Notes: generated from the sequence alone by a model not told the origin. A stretch of DNA of 64,000 nt from an uncultured Paenibacillus sp. (GCA_937895345.1 CALAWP010000051.1:62001-126000); one strand, 5' to 3'. Positions 1 through 8,493 are shown, counted from the stretch's first letter. Numbers and translations are program-made.

Positions 1-1125
1 CAAATGCTGGTCGACGAATTGAAGGCGATCGGCATGGAAGAAGTAACGCTTGACGCCTACGGCTACGTCATGGCCACGCTGCCGGCCAATACGGACAAGG
101 AGGTGCCCGTGATCGGTTTTCTGGCCCATCTGGATACCGCGACCGACATGACGGGAGCCGGCGTCAATCCGCAAATTGTCGAGAGCTACGACGGAGGCGA
201 CATCGTGCTGAACAAAACGGGCGGCATCGTACTGTCGCCGCGAGATTTTCCCGAGCTCAGCCGTTACAAGGGCCAGACGCTGATTACGACCGACGGCACG
301 ACGTTGCTTGGAGCCGACGACAAAGCCGGCATCGCGGAAATTATGACCGCCATGCATGTGTTGATCCGGAATCCCGAGCTCAAGCACGGAAAAGTGCGGG
401 TCGCCTTCACGCCCGACGAGGAAATCGGCAGAGGACCGCACCGCTTTGACGTCGAAGCCTTCGGCGCCGCTTATGCGTATACGATGGACGGCGGTCCGCT
501 CGGCGAGCTGCAATATGAAAGCTTCAACGCCGCATCTGCGCGCATTGCAATCAAAGGAACGAACGTGCACCCCGGCACAGCCAAGGGCAAAATGATTCAT
601 GCCTCCAAGCTCGCCATGGAGCTGCACGGCCAATTGCCCGCAGCCGAAGCGCCGGAAATGACGGAAGGTTATGAAGGCTTCTATCATTTGACCTTCCTGC
701 AAGGCGACGTCGAGAAGGCTCAGCTCCGGTACATTATCCGCGACTTTGACCGCGGCCGCTTCGAAGCCCGCAAAGCGGAGCTGGAGCGCATCGTGCAAAG
801 CATGCGGGAGAAATACGGAGAGGACCGGATCGAGCTTGAGCTGAAGGACCAATATTACAACATGCGCGAGCGGATCGAGCCCGTGATGCATGTGGTGGAC
901 AACGCCCGGGAAGCGATGGAGAAGCTTGGCATCGCCCCCGTGATCCAGCCGATCCGCGGCGGTACGGACGGCTCCCAGCTGTCCTACATGGGATTGCCGA
1001 CGCCGAATCTGTTCACCGGCGGGGAAAATTATCACGGACGTTACGAATACGTTTCGGTCGACACGATGGTGCTTGCGGTGAAGACAATCGTCGAAATCGT
1101 GCAGCTGTACGAGCAAAAAGCATAG
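1..1125 (+). CDS. pepT: Peptidase T (tripeptide aminopeptidase), 5' end missing
   Basis: Cytosolic dinuclear-zinc aminopeptidase of the M20 family that removes the N-terminal residue from tripeptides. The reading frame is open from the first base, and the visible protein begins about 35 residues into the family's usual length, so the start lies outside the window. Visible family features are GFLAHLDT (metal-binding His and Asp), GADDKAG, the Glu pair in TPDEEIGRG, and a C-terminal PIRGGTDGSQLS and TGGENYHG segment carrying further metal and substrate ligands. The stop is at 1123-1125; the MerR gene starts 39 bases later on the same strand, so the two may be cotranscribed. Identification is secure; only the N-terminus cannot be judged. 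Confidence 0.95.
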   Translation, partial: QMLVDELKAIGMEEVTLDAYGYVMATLPANTDKEVPVIGFLAHLDTATDMTGAGVNPQIVESYDGGDIVLNKTGGIVLSPRDFPELSRYKGQTLITTDGTTLLGADDKAGIAEIMTAMHVLIRNPELKHGKVRVAFTPDEEIGRGPHRFDVEAFGAAYAYTMDGGPLGELQYESFNAASARIAIKGTNVHPGTAKGKMIHASKLAMELHGQLPAAEAPEMTEGYEGFYHLTFLQGDVEKAQLRYIIRDFDRGRFEARKAELERIVQSMREKYGEDRIELELKDQYYNMRERIEPVMHVVDNAREAMEKLGIAPVIQPIRGGTDGSQLSYMGLPTPNLFTGGENYHGRYEYVSVDTMVLAVKTIVEIVQLYEQKA

Positions 1126-1164
1126 CCGACTCTTTCGGTCCATACAAAGGGAGGAGAACGTCCG

Positions 1165-1956
1165 TTGATCACCATCGCGGAATTTGCGGCGCGCACCGGC
1201 TTGTCCGCGAGCGCGCTGCGCTTTTACGAAACCAAAGCGCTGCTCATTCCCGCAGAACGGCTGGAAAACGGTTACCGCCTTTATTCGGAGGAGCAAATTC
1301 ATCGGGCCAAGCAGATCAACAGCCTTCGTCAGGCGGGCGTCGGCCTTGCCGACATCCGGCGGTTTGTCGAGGCGGACGCCGCCGTCAAGCAGCAGCTGCT
1401 CGACCGTTGGCGGCGGGAGGCGGAAGCGCGCATGCTGTCCGTTCAAATCGCCAATCAATACTTGAACGGCATTCGGCCGGACGGCGGCGGCAGCCTTCAT
1501 CTCGTGAGATGGGAGGAGCCCGCCCTGTTCGTGTGGCAGCCCTTCCGGCTGAGCAAGCCGGTCACCGGTTACGCCCCGGTGCTGGAAGACGCCGCCGAGC
1601 GGCTGAAGGCTTGCCGCATGCGGGCGCAAGGACCCGCTTATATACGCGTGATCGAATCGCGAAGAGAGGAGCTGCTCCTTGAGGCGGGACATCCGGTTCA
1701 TCCGTCCTCCGAACGGCAGAAGGACCGGTTGCCGCCGCAAGCTTATTTCGAGCCGATGCCGCCCGCTCTGTTCGTCTCGGTCGACAGCTCCTGGGAAGAT
1801 TCGCATGTGTGCATGCGAACGATCCGTTTTTTGGACAAATTCGGCTTTAAGCCTGCGGGTAAGCGGCTGGAGCGTCATTTTCCGCCGTCTCCGCTGTACG
1901 AAATTATGATCCCCGTCGTCCATTCGCAAAGTACGCTTGACCTTCAACCAACTTGA
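1165..1956 (+). CDS. MerR-family transcriptional regulator with C-terminal effector domain
   Basis: One-component regulator of 263 residues. Residues 1-70 hold the winged helix-turn-helix (ITIAEFAARTGLSASALRFYE, then GYRLYSEEQI) and a dimerisation coil. Residues about 110-255 look like a GyrI/BmrR-type small-molecule pocket. The start is TTG at 1165, preceded by GGGAGGAG at 1150-1157; no ATG fits better. MerR proteins with this tail usually sense hydrophobic compounds and twist a promoter with a long spacer. The next gene, a VOC protein 54 bases downstream on the same strand, is a plausible target, but this is inference. The ligand is unknown. Confidence 0.85.
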   Translation: MITIAEFAARTGLSASALRFYETKALLIPAERLENGYRLYSEEQIHRAKQINSLRQAGVGLADIRRFVEADAAVKQQLLDRWRREAEARMLSVQIANQYLNGIRPDGGGSLHLVRWEEPALFVWQPFRLSKPVTGYAPVLEDAAERLKACRMRAQGPAYIRVIESRREELLLEAGHPVHPSSERQKDRLPPQAYFEPMPPALFVSVDSSWEDSHVCMRTIRFLDKFGFKPAGKRLERHFPPSPLYEIMIPVVHSQSTLDLQPT

Positions 1957-2010
1957 AGCTTTATACTGATTAGGAATCTTTGCCACTACTTGATTGATGG
2001 AGGTATACGT

Positions 2011-2823
2011 ATGAGCGCTCTTCGGCTGGACGATTTCGACGGCGGATTCATTATCGCCCCGTGGGACCGATTTAAAGAACTGGTGAACTGGTACAGCACT
2101 CATCTGGATTTGAAGGTAACGTATGAAGAGGATCATCCTGTCGAAAAGATGGCCACGCTTACATTTCCGGCTTTGGGAGCGATCCATGTCAAATCCGTCG
2201 AGTACGACCATCCGCATTTTGCCGCGGACTGGGGGCGCAACGGCAGTGCGCGCTTCTGCTTTACCGCACCGGACCTGGATGCAACCTTGGAGTATATGAA
2301 AGAACGGCAAATCGAAACGGCGGACATCGCCGCCACCGCCTTCGGACGGCGCTTCGATTTCTACGATCCCGTCGGCAACCGGCTGACCGCCGTCGAGCCC
2401 GGCGAAGGCACGGAGGAATTGCTCGCCAAGGCGCCGGACGCCCGATTCCCGTTCCAGAGCCTGCCCCGCTTCGCCGTGAGCCGTCTGGACGAAGCTGTCG
2501 ATTGGTACGAACGAAATCTCGGAGGCAAGACGGAACGCATCAGCGAAGACGGCAAGTCGGCCGTGGTGGACATCTGCAGCGAGGGATGTCCGGTATTGCT
2601 GGAGACGGATGCTTCCGCAGCCGATAGAGGCCGCATCAACGCCGCCGCGCGTCCGTATTGGGTCATCCGGAAGAAGTCCGACTTTTTTCAGACGCATGAG
2701 AGGCTGAAGGAGCAAGGCTTCGAAGTAAGCGATATTGCCGGCAAACCGCAGTTTCTAGTCATGTTCCACCTGCACGACCCGTTCGGAAACCAAATCAACG
2801 TCTGGAGCTACGAGGATTGCTGA
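2011..2823 (+). CDS. VOC-family (glyoxalase/bleomycin-resistance fold) protein, two modules
   Basis: Protein of 270 residues with two consecutive VOC modules. Module one covers residues about 8-125 (FIIAPWDRFKELVNWYS, ending FDFYDPVGNRLTAVEP). Module two covers about 140-268 (LPRFAVSRLDEAVDWYERNLG, ending FHLHDPFGNQINVWSYED). Paired beta-alpha-beta-beta-beta units build metal-dependent active sites in glyoxalases, dioxygenases and drug-binding proteins; substrate cannot be told from sequence. ATG at 2011 is chosen because GGAGG lies at 1999-2003; a TTG at 1990 is in frame but precedes the Shine-Dalgarno. It follows the MerR gene closely. Confidence 0.8.
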   Translation: MSALRLDDFDGGFIIAPWDRFKELVNWYSTHLDLKVTYEEDHPVEKMATLTFPALGAIHVKSVEYDHPHFAADWGRNGSARFCFTAPDLDATLEYMKERQIETADIAATAFGRRFDFYDPVGNRLTAVEPGEGTEELLAKAPDARFPFQSLPRFAVSRLDEAVDWYERNLGGKTERISEDGKSAVVDICSEGCPVLLETDASAADRGRINAAARPYWVIRKKSDFFQTHERLKEQGFEVSDIAGKPQFLVMFHLHDPFGNQINVWSYEDC

Positions 2824-2860
2824 CGGCTTGAGCGGCTTGTTTCAAAATTTGCAAAAACAA

Positions 2861-2921
2861 GGAGTGACGCGTGCCGTCACTCCTTCAGTTGTTGACAAAC
2901 CCCCGTATTCGGGGCTTTGTC
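2861..2921. terminator. Two tandem hairpins after the VOC gene
   Basis: The first is GGAGTGACG at 2861-2869 pairing with CGTCACTCC at 2875-2883. The second is GACAAA-CCCC at 2894-2904 pairing with GGGG-TTTGTC at 2911-2921 with one mismatch. Neither has a long T-tract, so termination is plausible but not certain. They lie between the VOC stop and a transposase remnant, and could be the 3' end of the old insertion sequence. Confidence 0.4.
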
Positions 2922-2941
2922 ACTTAATGTTATGGTCGAAA

Positions 2942-3049
2942 TTAAGAAAAACCGAGATAAACAAGCAAGTAGTTGGCTATCTTCTTTATGTTCTGGCGGA
3001 TAGCAGTCATCAGCGCCCTCAGTATAGCAGTTCGTGCTTCTGCGGACAT
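2942..3049 (-). pseudogene. C-terminal remnant of an IS transposase (IS1182-like)
   Basis: Read on the minus strand, about 35 codons ending at 2942 encode a tail including ALMTAIRQNIKKIANYL. This resembles the extreme C-terminus of IS1182/IS5-type DDE transposases, where a helix with AxxQNxKKxA is conserved. A TAG lies in frame just upstream, and neighbouring similarity seems to continue in another frame (RLRIQPKINLVEY), so the gene is truncated and frameshifted. No inverted repeats or target duplication could be recognised. The rest of 2824-3149 has no gene. Confidence 0.5.
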
Positions 3050-3149
3050 ACTCAACTAAATTTATTTTAGGCTGGATACGTAATCGCGCAAAGTATGGCC
3101 GCCGGCTTCCTAGCACATTCCGTTTATTTCTTCGCTTGAGCTATTGGTT

Positions 3150-3947
3150 TCACAACGCCGCTTTCGACTCGGTCCCCACTTTTTCCTTGTCGCTCGACAA
3201 GAACCAGCCAACCGCCGCGATCAAGACGAGCACCACATAGAAGCTCACTTTCCAGCCTGTGGAATGGGCAAAATCGTGCGGAATCCATCCGACGGCATCA
3301 TGCGACATCGTGTATACGGCGAGCTTGACGCCGACCCAGCCGACGATGGCGAAGGCGGCGATTTCCAGGCCCGGCTTGCGCTCCAGCAGCTTCACAAACA
3401 AAGTCGCCGCAAACCGCATAATGAGCAATCCGATAAATCCGCCCAGGAAGATGACGATAAAATGTCCGCCGTCCATGCCGCCGATATTCGGCAGCTTCGT
3501 CTCCGGCAGCGCCATCGCAAGAGCAACCGCCGCAAGAATCGAGTCGACGGCAAAGGCGATATCCGCCACTTCGACTTTAATGACTGTCGTCCAGAAGCCG
3601 GCTCCTTTTTTGGGCGCTGCCCCTTCGGCTTCTTCCTTTGGTTTGTCCGCCTGTTTCTTGATCAGCGTTTTGCGGAAAATATGATTCAGTGCGATAAACA
3701 GGAGATACAGCGCTCCGATCGCTTGCACCTGCCAGACGTCGACCAGAAACGAAATGGCGAACAATGAAGCAAACCGGAAGACGAACGCGCCCGCCAAACC
3801 GTAAAACAATGCCTTCTTTCGTTCCTTTTCCGGCAAATGCTTGACCATAATCGCCAGCACTAGCGCGTTGTCCGCCGCCAGCAGGCCTTCGAGCGCGATC
3901 AATACGAGCAGCACCCAACCATACTCCAACAATAGTGCAAAATCCAT
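3150..3947 (-). CDS. TerC-family membrane protein, putative manganese exporter
   Basis: Integral membrane protein of 265 residues with about seven transmembrane helices. TerC hallmarks are the acidic motif ALEGLLAADNALVLA (residues about 18-32) and a second copy KVEVADIAFAVDSILA in the central part, each placing Asp and Glu inside the membrane as metal ligands. B. subtilis relatives (YkoY/MeeY type) export Mn2+ and help metalate secreted enzymes. The start at 3947 follows AGGGGGG; an upstream in-frame extension overlaps the terminator of the riboswitch. A Mn2+ riboswitch of the yybP-ykoY class precedes the gene, which strongly supports manganese as substrate. Confidence 0.88.
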   Translation of the reverse strand: MDFALLLEYGWVLLVLIALEGLLAADNALVLAIMVKHLPEKERKKALFYGLAGAFVFRFASLFAISFLVDVWQVQAIGALYLLFIALNHIFRKTLIKKQADKPKEEAEGAAPKKGAGFWTTVIKVEVADIAFAVDSILAAVALAMALPETKLPNIGGMDGGHFIVIFLGGFIGLLIMRFAATLFVKLLERKPGLEIAAFAIVGWVGVKLAVYTMSHDAVGWIPHDFAHSTGWKVSFYVVLVLIAAVGWFLSSDKEKVGTESKAAL

Positions 3948-4011
3948 GTCGTTGCCCCCTCGAAAATTAAAATGTCGTTGCGTCGGTCTCGACATGCCGC
4001 CTTTTTCACGC

Positions 4012-4051
4012 AAAAAAGACCTTTGCCTACGTTTAAAGATAGGCAAAGGTC
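4012..4051 (-). terminator. Expression-platform terminator of the Mn riboswitch
   Basis: On the minus strand a 12-bp perfect stem (GACCTTTGCCTA at 4018-4029 with its complement at 4040-4051) is followed by six T (4017-4012). The 5' half of the stem overlaps the GAGACC end of the aptamer, so ligand binding can free or sequester it. It lies between the aptamer and the TerC start codon. Confidence 0.85.
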
Positions 4052-4136
4052 TCGCTAACAACTTTCGTTGCCAATAAAGCCGGAGAAGGAACTTCTCGTA
4101 ATGACGACTTTATTGCGGCAGCTACTCCCCTTTGGA
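4046..4136 (-). promoter_or_regulatory. yybP-ykoY manganese riboswitch aptamer
   Basis: The minus strand carries the conserved aptamer signature: AAAGGGGAGTAGC at about 4134-4122, a variable helix with the GTCGTCATTACGAGAAG region, CCGGC, and GCCAACG with TTAGCGAGACC at the 3' end. These match the class consensus, in which two loops dock to form a Mn2+ site. The class switches transcription on with Mn2+, and here the aptamer sits directly upstream of a terminator and a TerC gene, the classic target. Boundaries are approximate to a few bases. Confidence 0.85.
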
Positions 4137-4256
4137 GAAGGCATCGCATATGAACCGGCCCGGCCGGCATGTCAGACTTGCAGTTCTAACCCTGTTTTAC
4201 GCAACTTTCCGATGAGGGTTTCGTTTTTTCAAAAAAAAATTTGGGCGCACGCCTGT

Positions 4257-4778
4257 TCAACGGACTTGGTTGCTCAGTTTTAGCGTTTCCATGACGCTGA
4301 CCCGCTCGCCCGTCTGTTCGTGATAGAGCCATTTGTCCTTCACGTGATCGATAAACAGGATGCCGTTCAGATGATCGATTTCATGCTGAATGCAGCGGGC
4401 CAAATAACCTTCGGCCTCCAGCAAGCGCTTCTCTCCGTCGCGGTTCATCGTGCTTACCGTCACCCGATGCGCCCGCTTCACCCGGCCGTAGTAGCCCGGA
4501 AAGGACAGACAGGCTTCGGTGCCGTCCTGTTCGCCGCTCATCGCCGTCATTACCGGGTTGATCAACTCGATCAATCCGTCGCCGCAGTCCATGACGATCA
4601 GTCTCCGCAAATAACCGACCTGCGGAGCGGCCAGTCCGGCTCTTCCCTCGGCGGCATACAGCGTCTCTATCATATCGTCCAACACTTTGGACAGCTTCGG
4701 GCTTAGCGGAACTTCTGCGGGCTTGGCCCGCTTCCTTAAGATCGGGTCGCCAAAGGGGACAATCGTCTTCGTCGTCAC
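4257..4778 (-). CDS. def: Peptide deformylase
   Basis: Removes the N-formyl group from nascent proteins at the ribosome. The 173-residue protein has all three family motifs: GLAAPQ (residues 48-53), ACLS with metal ligand Cys90 (EGCLS in most relatives, Ala here), and HEIDH (132-136) with two His ligands and the catalytic Glu. The length is typical of the compact class. It lies 6 bases after an XRE regulator and is probably translated from the same transcript, a pairing that suggests an accessory copy rather than the housekeeping def-fmt locus. That last point is inference. Confidence 0.93.
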   Translation of the reverse strand: MTTKTIVPFGDPILRKRAKPAEVPLSPKLSKVLDDMIETLYAAEGRAGLAAPQVGYLRRLIVMDCGDGLIELINPVMTAMSGEQDGTEACLSFPGYYGRVKRAHRVTVSTMNRDGEKRLLEAEGYLARCIQHEIDHLNGILFIDHVKDKWLYHEQTGERVSVMETLKLSNQVR

Positions 4779-4784
4779 CGGTCG

Positions 4785-5027
4785 CTACGCCCCCTTCTCT
4801 TCGCGCGGCGGCGTATGCACCCACAAGTCGCCCGGCGTACACTCCAGCGCCGTACACAGCGCATCGAGCGTGTCCGCCTTCATTTGGCGGGGCTGCTGCG
4901 TCAGCAATGCGCTGATCGAAGGCGCGGACAACCGGTAATTCGCTTTTTCCTTTAACAACTTGGCCAACGCCGCTCCGGTCCAAATGCCGCGTTGCGCCAT
5001 CACCTGCCTCAGCATCCATTCGAGCAT
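4785..5027 (-). CDS. XRE-family (Cro/CI-type) helix-turn-helix regulator
   Basis: Small DNA-binding protein of 80 residues made almost entirely of one HTH_3-like domain. Recognisable elements are GAALAKLLKEKANYRLSAPS and the helix ALLTQQPRQMKADTLDALC, ending ALECTPGDLWVH, the usual closing helix of the family. No ligand-binding domain is present, so it may act as a simple repressor. It precedes the peptide deformylase gene by 6 bases in the same direction. The AT-rich stretch at 5050-5125 upstream probably holds its promoter, but no clear hexamer pair stands out. Confidence 0.82.
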   Translation of the reverse strand: MLEWMLRQVMAQRGIWTGAALAKLLKEKANYRLSAPSISALLTQQPRQMKADTLDALCTALECTPGDLWVHTPPREEKGA

Positions 5028-5146
5028 CGCCCATCGCCTCCATCTTTTTAGCCAAAACCTTAAATAATTAAATATTAACTTAATTTATTAGGCAATAACT
5101 AATATATCACGGTTTCAGGCAAAATATAACCCGAGAACATAAATAC

Positions 5147-5165
5147 CCGGCGCGATGCTGCCGGG
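5147..5165 (-). terminator. Hairpin downstream of the SASP gene
   Basis: CCCGGC at 5147-5152 pairs with GCCGGG at 5160-5165 around an 8-base loop. On the minus strand it is followed by an AT-rich tract, and it lies 50 bases after the spore-protein stop. The T-run is weak. Confidence 0.45.
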
Positions 5166-5215
5166 CCGGGCTCTCCAATATTTGATTGCCTATAACTCGA
5201 GAATCAGCTTGCGCT

Positions 5216-5497
5216 CTACTGCCGCTTGGCCAATTGATCCTGCGCCATCCGAATCAGCTCGCGCACCATGGGCCCGCCGATTCTGCCGCCGACGTGTCCG
5301 GCCGATTCCGTCGTCAGTTCGCCGTTATTCCCTTGCTGCAACGGCACGCCGATCTCCTTGGCCACCTCATATTTCACTTCGTCGGGACGATCCGGATCGA
5401 CCGCGTAACCTTCCCGTTTCATCACATCCGCCTTAAAAGCCTGCATGCCGCGCGCCGCTTCGGGAACGGCGTACTTGCGGCGATTTCGTCTTCCCAT
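5216..5497 (-). CDS. Alpha/beta-type small acid-soluble spore protein
   Basis: Binds and saturates spore DNA, holding it in an A-like form that resists UV and heat. The 93-residue protein has the family blocks KYEVAKEIGVPL, the GPR protease region, then AGHVGGRIGGPMVRELI and AQDQL near the C-terminus. An N-terminal extension of about 20 residues (GRRNRRKYAVPEAARG) is longer than in the core B. subtilis SASPs but occurs in Paenibacillaceae. ATG at 5497 follows GGGAG with good spacing; the GTG four codons upstream overlaps the ribosome binding site. Expression is expected late in the forespore under sigma G, but no convincing promoter is read here. Confidence 0.9.
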   Translation of the reverse strand: MGRRNRRKYAVPEAARGMQAFKADVMKREGYAVDPDRPDEVKYEVAKEIGVPLQQGNNGELTTESAGHVGGRIGGPMVRELIRMAQDQLAKRQ

Positions 5498-5599
5498 CGT
5501 TCTGATCACTCCCGTATCGAGCTGGATAGTCGAAGCGCTACTCCTAACTTGCCCGAACGAGGTTATAAATCATACGCCCGAGTCCAAACTTCCGGCCGA

Positions 5600-7402
5600 T
5601 TACAACCCCGAGGCCGGCTCCGCTTGCTTGCGCAGCAAACGGCCGAACAGCCCGTTGGGCTCTACGGCCAACTCGGCATACCGGCCTCTTTGGACGACAA
5701 GGCCCCGATCCAGCACGACAACCTGATCGGCGCTGCGGATCGTCGACAGCCGATGGGAGATGACAACGACGGCCATCCTTTCCTTCAGCCTCTCCAGCGT
5801 TTCCTGCACTTTCGCTTCCGTCACCGTGTCCAGCGCGCTGGTCGCTTCATCCAAGATAAGAACGGACGGATTGCGCAGCAGAGCCCGGGCGAGCACAAGC
5901 CTCTGCTTCTCGCCTCCCGACAGCCGGACGCCTCTGTCCCCGATTCGCGCATCGAGCCCGGCCGGCAACGATCGGACCAGCTCCGCGGCCGAAGCCGCCT
6001 CCAGCGCCTCCCACAACATGCCTTCGTTCGCGTCGGGCTCCAACAGCAGCAAATTGTCCCTGATCGTGCCGTAAAACAGGAATGGATCCTGCGGGACATA
6101 ACTGACCGCTCTTCGCATCGAAAGCAGCAGCCCGTTCGCCAATGGCGCTCCGTCCACGGCAATATCGCCGCCCAGCGGCCGGTTCAGCCCCATCAGCATG
6201 TCGACCAGCGTGCTTTTGCCTGCGCCGGAAGGCCCGACAATTGCCGTCATTCCGCACGCCGGAATCCACACGCTGACGGAGGACAGCGCATCGGTTTCCT
6301 TGCCCGGATAGCGGAACGAGACGTTTTGAAATCGAATCCCTTCTTTCAGGCGAAGCGGCTCCGCATCCTCCCATTCGCCGCCGCTCCCCAGCTCTTGCGA
6401 GCGCAGACATTCCTTCCGCAAGGCGAGCAGCGCTTCAAAGGAGGGAACGAGCACCGCCAAGCTTTCCAGCTTGGATTGAATACGGGAGACAATCGGCCAC
6501 AGCCGGGAAAAAATCGTCACGATCAGCAGCAGCTGCGCCGGCTGCGACTCGAATAAACGAATAAGCGCGTATACGCCGAACGCCAATGCGACAGCCGACA
6601 CGACATTATATAGAAACTGGGAGTTCAATCGCAGCTTCGTCTGCTCCAGCGTATTGCGCTCCGCCTGTTCACATAGCTCGTTCATCCACCGCGCTCGGGC
6701 AGCCTCCAACGTGTTGCCTTTAATTTCTTTCATGCCCGCCAGATCATCCGTAATTCGGGCGATATATTGCTTAGAAATTTCCTGATTCTCCTTCCCGAAA
6801 TCCTTCGATCTTCGCGTATAGACGCGGGAACAAAAGAGCAGCAGCGCGCCGGAAGCCATTATAAACAGCGTAATGGCCGGAGACAGCAGCAACGCGAGCG
6901 ACAGATGGACAGCCGCCGTCATGAGAGAAGAGACGAACTGGAAATACATGCTCAGCCCTCTTTTGACGTTGGCGACTTCGGAAGTCATCATTTTGACCAG
7001 ATCCGATTTGCGGTTTGCCAGAAAAAACGCCCAATTCGATCGGAGCAAGCGACGATAGGTGTCCTCCCGCAAATGCCGGACATAGCCAAGCTGGAGCTGT
7101 TTGTTGACGATTGCCGCCTTGCGTCCGATCCAGCCCTGCGCCGCGATAATAAGCACGTATCCGGCCAGAATGACGGGAAGACCCCATCGCTGCGGGAGCT
7201 GCCCGAACAGATTCATCAGCGAAGAGACATAAGGAATGCCGCTTAAATCCAGCTGCAAGCCCGTCATGCTGAGAAGCGGCAAGATCAGCACGATGCCGAA
7301 CGACTGCAGCAGGCCGATGCCGAACAACAGCGCCGCGTTCAGCATAAGCGCGCTTCCTCCGAAACGGTACAGCTCCCTGGCAAAATGAAAGATCGGCTTC
7401 AT
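5600..7402 (-). CDS. ABC exporter (fused membrane and ATPase domains), likely peptide exporter of the RiPP cassette
   Basis: Half-transporter of 600 residues. Residues about 15-320 form a six-helix membrane domain. Residues about 350-590 form the ATPase with GPSGAGKST (Walker A), LSGGEKQRLVLARALL (signature), ILDEATSALD (Walker B) and a switch His in VVISHRLS. No N-terminal C39 peptidase is present, so leader removal would need another enzyme. It starts 12 bases after the peptide-kinase stop behind GAGGGG. The order precursor, kinase, exporter argues that it exports the modified peptide. Lasso-peptide clusters of the paeninodin type carry a similar D-type exporter. The substrate link is inference from context. 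Confidence 0.85.
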   Translation of the reverse strand: MKPIFHFARELYRFGGSALMLNAALLFGIGLLQSFGIVLILPLLSMTGLQLDLSGIPYVSSLMNLFGQLPQRWGLPVILAGYVLIIAAQGWIGRKAAIVNKQLQLGYVRHLREDTYRRLLRSNWAFFLANRKSDLVKMMTSEVANVKRGLSMYFQFVSSLMTAAVHLSLALLLSPAITLFIMASGALLLFCSRVYTRRSKDFGKENQEISKQYIARITDDLAGMKEIKGNTLEAARARWMNELCEQAERNTLEQTKLRLNSQFLYNVVSAVALAFGVYALIRLFESQPAQLLLIVTIFSRLWPIVSRIQSKLESLAVLVPSFEALLALRKECLRSQELGSGGEWEDAEPLRLKEGIRFQNVSFRYPGKETDALSSVSVWIPACGMTAIVGPSGAGKSTLVDMLMGLNRPLGGDIAVDGAPLANGLLLSMRRAVSYVPQDPFLFYGTIRDNLLLLEPDANEGMLWEALEAASAAELVRSLPAGLDARIGDRGVRLSGGEKQRLVLARALLRNPSVLILDEATSALDTVTEAKVQETLERLKERMAVVVISHRLSTIRSADQVVVLDRGLVVQRGRYAELAVEPNGLFGRLLRKQAEPASGL

Positions 7403-7414
7403 GCGTTCATCCCC

Positions 7415-8371
7415 TCAGTTCCCCCTGTCCATCACCAGGGACGCCAATTCGGGAGCCGTAAAGGCGTCTGCAGGACGCTCCAGCCTCCACATATGCGCCG
7501 AACGGGCTATGCCGGAAGCTTCCGTAAAGTGCCACTCCTGCAGCCCCAGCGGCGGAACAAGCGCCCGATTGAACGTATGCCGCAGCAGCGCCTTCAATTG
7601 CAGCGCTTTCGACTGCTCCTGCACCGAAGGCTCCGTCCCGGCGGCCGATTTGACCAGCTCGAACATCCCGCCAAGCGGAAGCGGCTTCCGGCAGAGCTGC
7701 CGGACCGGTACCGCATACTTTTGCCGATGGGGCTCTTTCGGATCCGCTTTTTCCGCCGATTTCCCCCTCTTGTACAACGGATGAAGACGGCCGCTGTCCA
7801 TGCCGAGCGCTTGCACGCTTTCCTCCCACAGCAGCTGCTCGGGCAGCGCCGGCATGACGAAGGCTCCGTCTTCGGCACAGGAGATGGGAACGATATCGTC
7901 GCTCAAAAATTCGCATCCAAGATCGAGCAGCGCCTTGGCCAAAGTGGACTTTCCCGCGCCGGAGCTGCCGATGATGACATACGCTTTGCCGTTCATGACG
8001 AAGGCCGTGCCGTGAATCGGCAGCACCTTCCGCTGCAGCAGCAGCGCCGATATGCCGTAACCGTCCAGATACAGGCGAATCCGGTCCAGGTCTGGCTCGC
8101 CGACAGGGGATACGGTAATTTTCCGGCCGTTTTGCACATAATAGACCGCCGTTTCCGCTATGCGAAACAGGACATCGTTTCCTTTCACCAAATATTTGTC
8201 TTCGGATTCGGCAGACCATTCGGCCCACAATTCGTCCAGGCTGCCATATTCGATGACGATGTCGGATTCCGGCGCATGGCCTGTCTCCTCCGGCTCCCGG
8301 CTCAGCATCGGAATTTCGCTCGCGATTCGCAAGCCAAATGCATGGTAACGGTACAGGTTCTGGCGTATCAT
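7415..8371 (-). CDS. HPr-kinase-like peptide serine kinase (PadeK/ThcoK type)
   Basis: Protein of 318 residues. The C-terminal half matches the HPr kinase/phosphorylase fold used by RiPP kinases: IHGTAFVMNGKAYVIIG, a P-loop GSSGAGKST at about residue 149, and the Asp pair in FLSDDIVPI. It lacks the HPr-docking signature of true HprK. In paeninodin-type clusters such enzymes phosphorylate the C-terminal serine of the precursor, and the precursor here also ends in Ser. ATG at 8371 is chosen over a TTG at 8392 because AAGGGGG lies 8 bases before it. The gene lies between the precursor (123-base gap with a hairpin) and the exporter (12-base gap), consistent with one operon. Confidence 0.82.
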   Translation of the reverse strand: MIRQNLYRYHAFGLRIASEIPMLSREPEETGHAPESDIVIEYGSLDELWAEWSAESEDKYLVKGNDVLFRIAETAVYYVQNGRKITVSPVGEPDLDRIRLYLDGYGISALLLQRKVLPIHGTAFVMNGKAYVIIGSSGAGKSTLAKALLDLGCEFLSDDIVPISCAEDGAFVMPALPEQLLWEESVQALGMDSGRLHPLYKRGKSAEKADPKEPHRQKYAVPVRQLCRKPLPLGGMFELVKSAAGTEPSVQEQSKALQLKALLRHTFNRALVPPLGLQEWHFTEASGIARSAHMWRLERPADAFTAPELASLVMDRGN

Positions 8372-8393
8372 CCCGAATAGCCCCCTTCTCAAC

Positions 8394-8409
8394 GTTCGTC
8401 ATAAAGAAC
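8394..8409. promoter_or_regulatory. Second GTTC-N8-GAAC palindrome before the kinase gene
   Basis: GTTCGTCATAAAGAAC matches 14 of 16 positions of the perfect palindrome at 8724-8739 in the precursor promoter region. It lies about 22 bases upstream of the kinase start. Two related sites in one small operon suggest a common DNA-binding protein; no regulator gene is adjacent. Confidence 0.4.
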
Positions 8410-8428
8410 CGTTTGACCGAACCAAACA

Positions 8429-8461
8429 AGCCCCAATTCCATAGGCGATGGAATAAGGGCT
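8429..8461 (-). terminator. Hairpin between precursor and kinase (attenuator-like)
   Basis: AGCCC and ATTCCAT (8429-8442) pair with ATGGAAT and GGGCT (8448-8461), a 12-bp stem with one 2-base internal loop. There is no long T-tract, so it probably gives partial readthrough or protects the precursor mRNA end. Such hairpins after the precursor are common in RiPP operons because they raise precursor levels over enzyme levels. Confidence 0.55.
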
Positions 8462-8493
8462 GGACTTGCCTGCTTTCGCCGTGCGGCGGCGCT

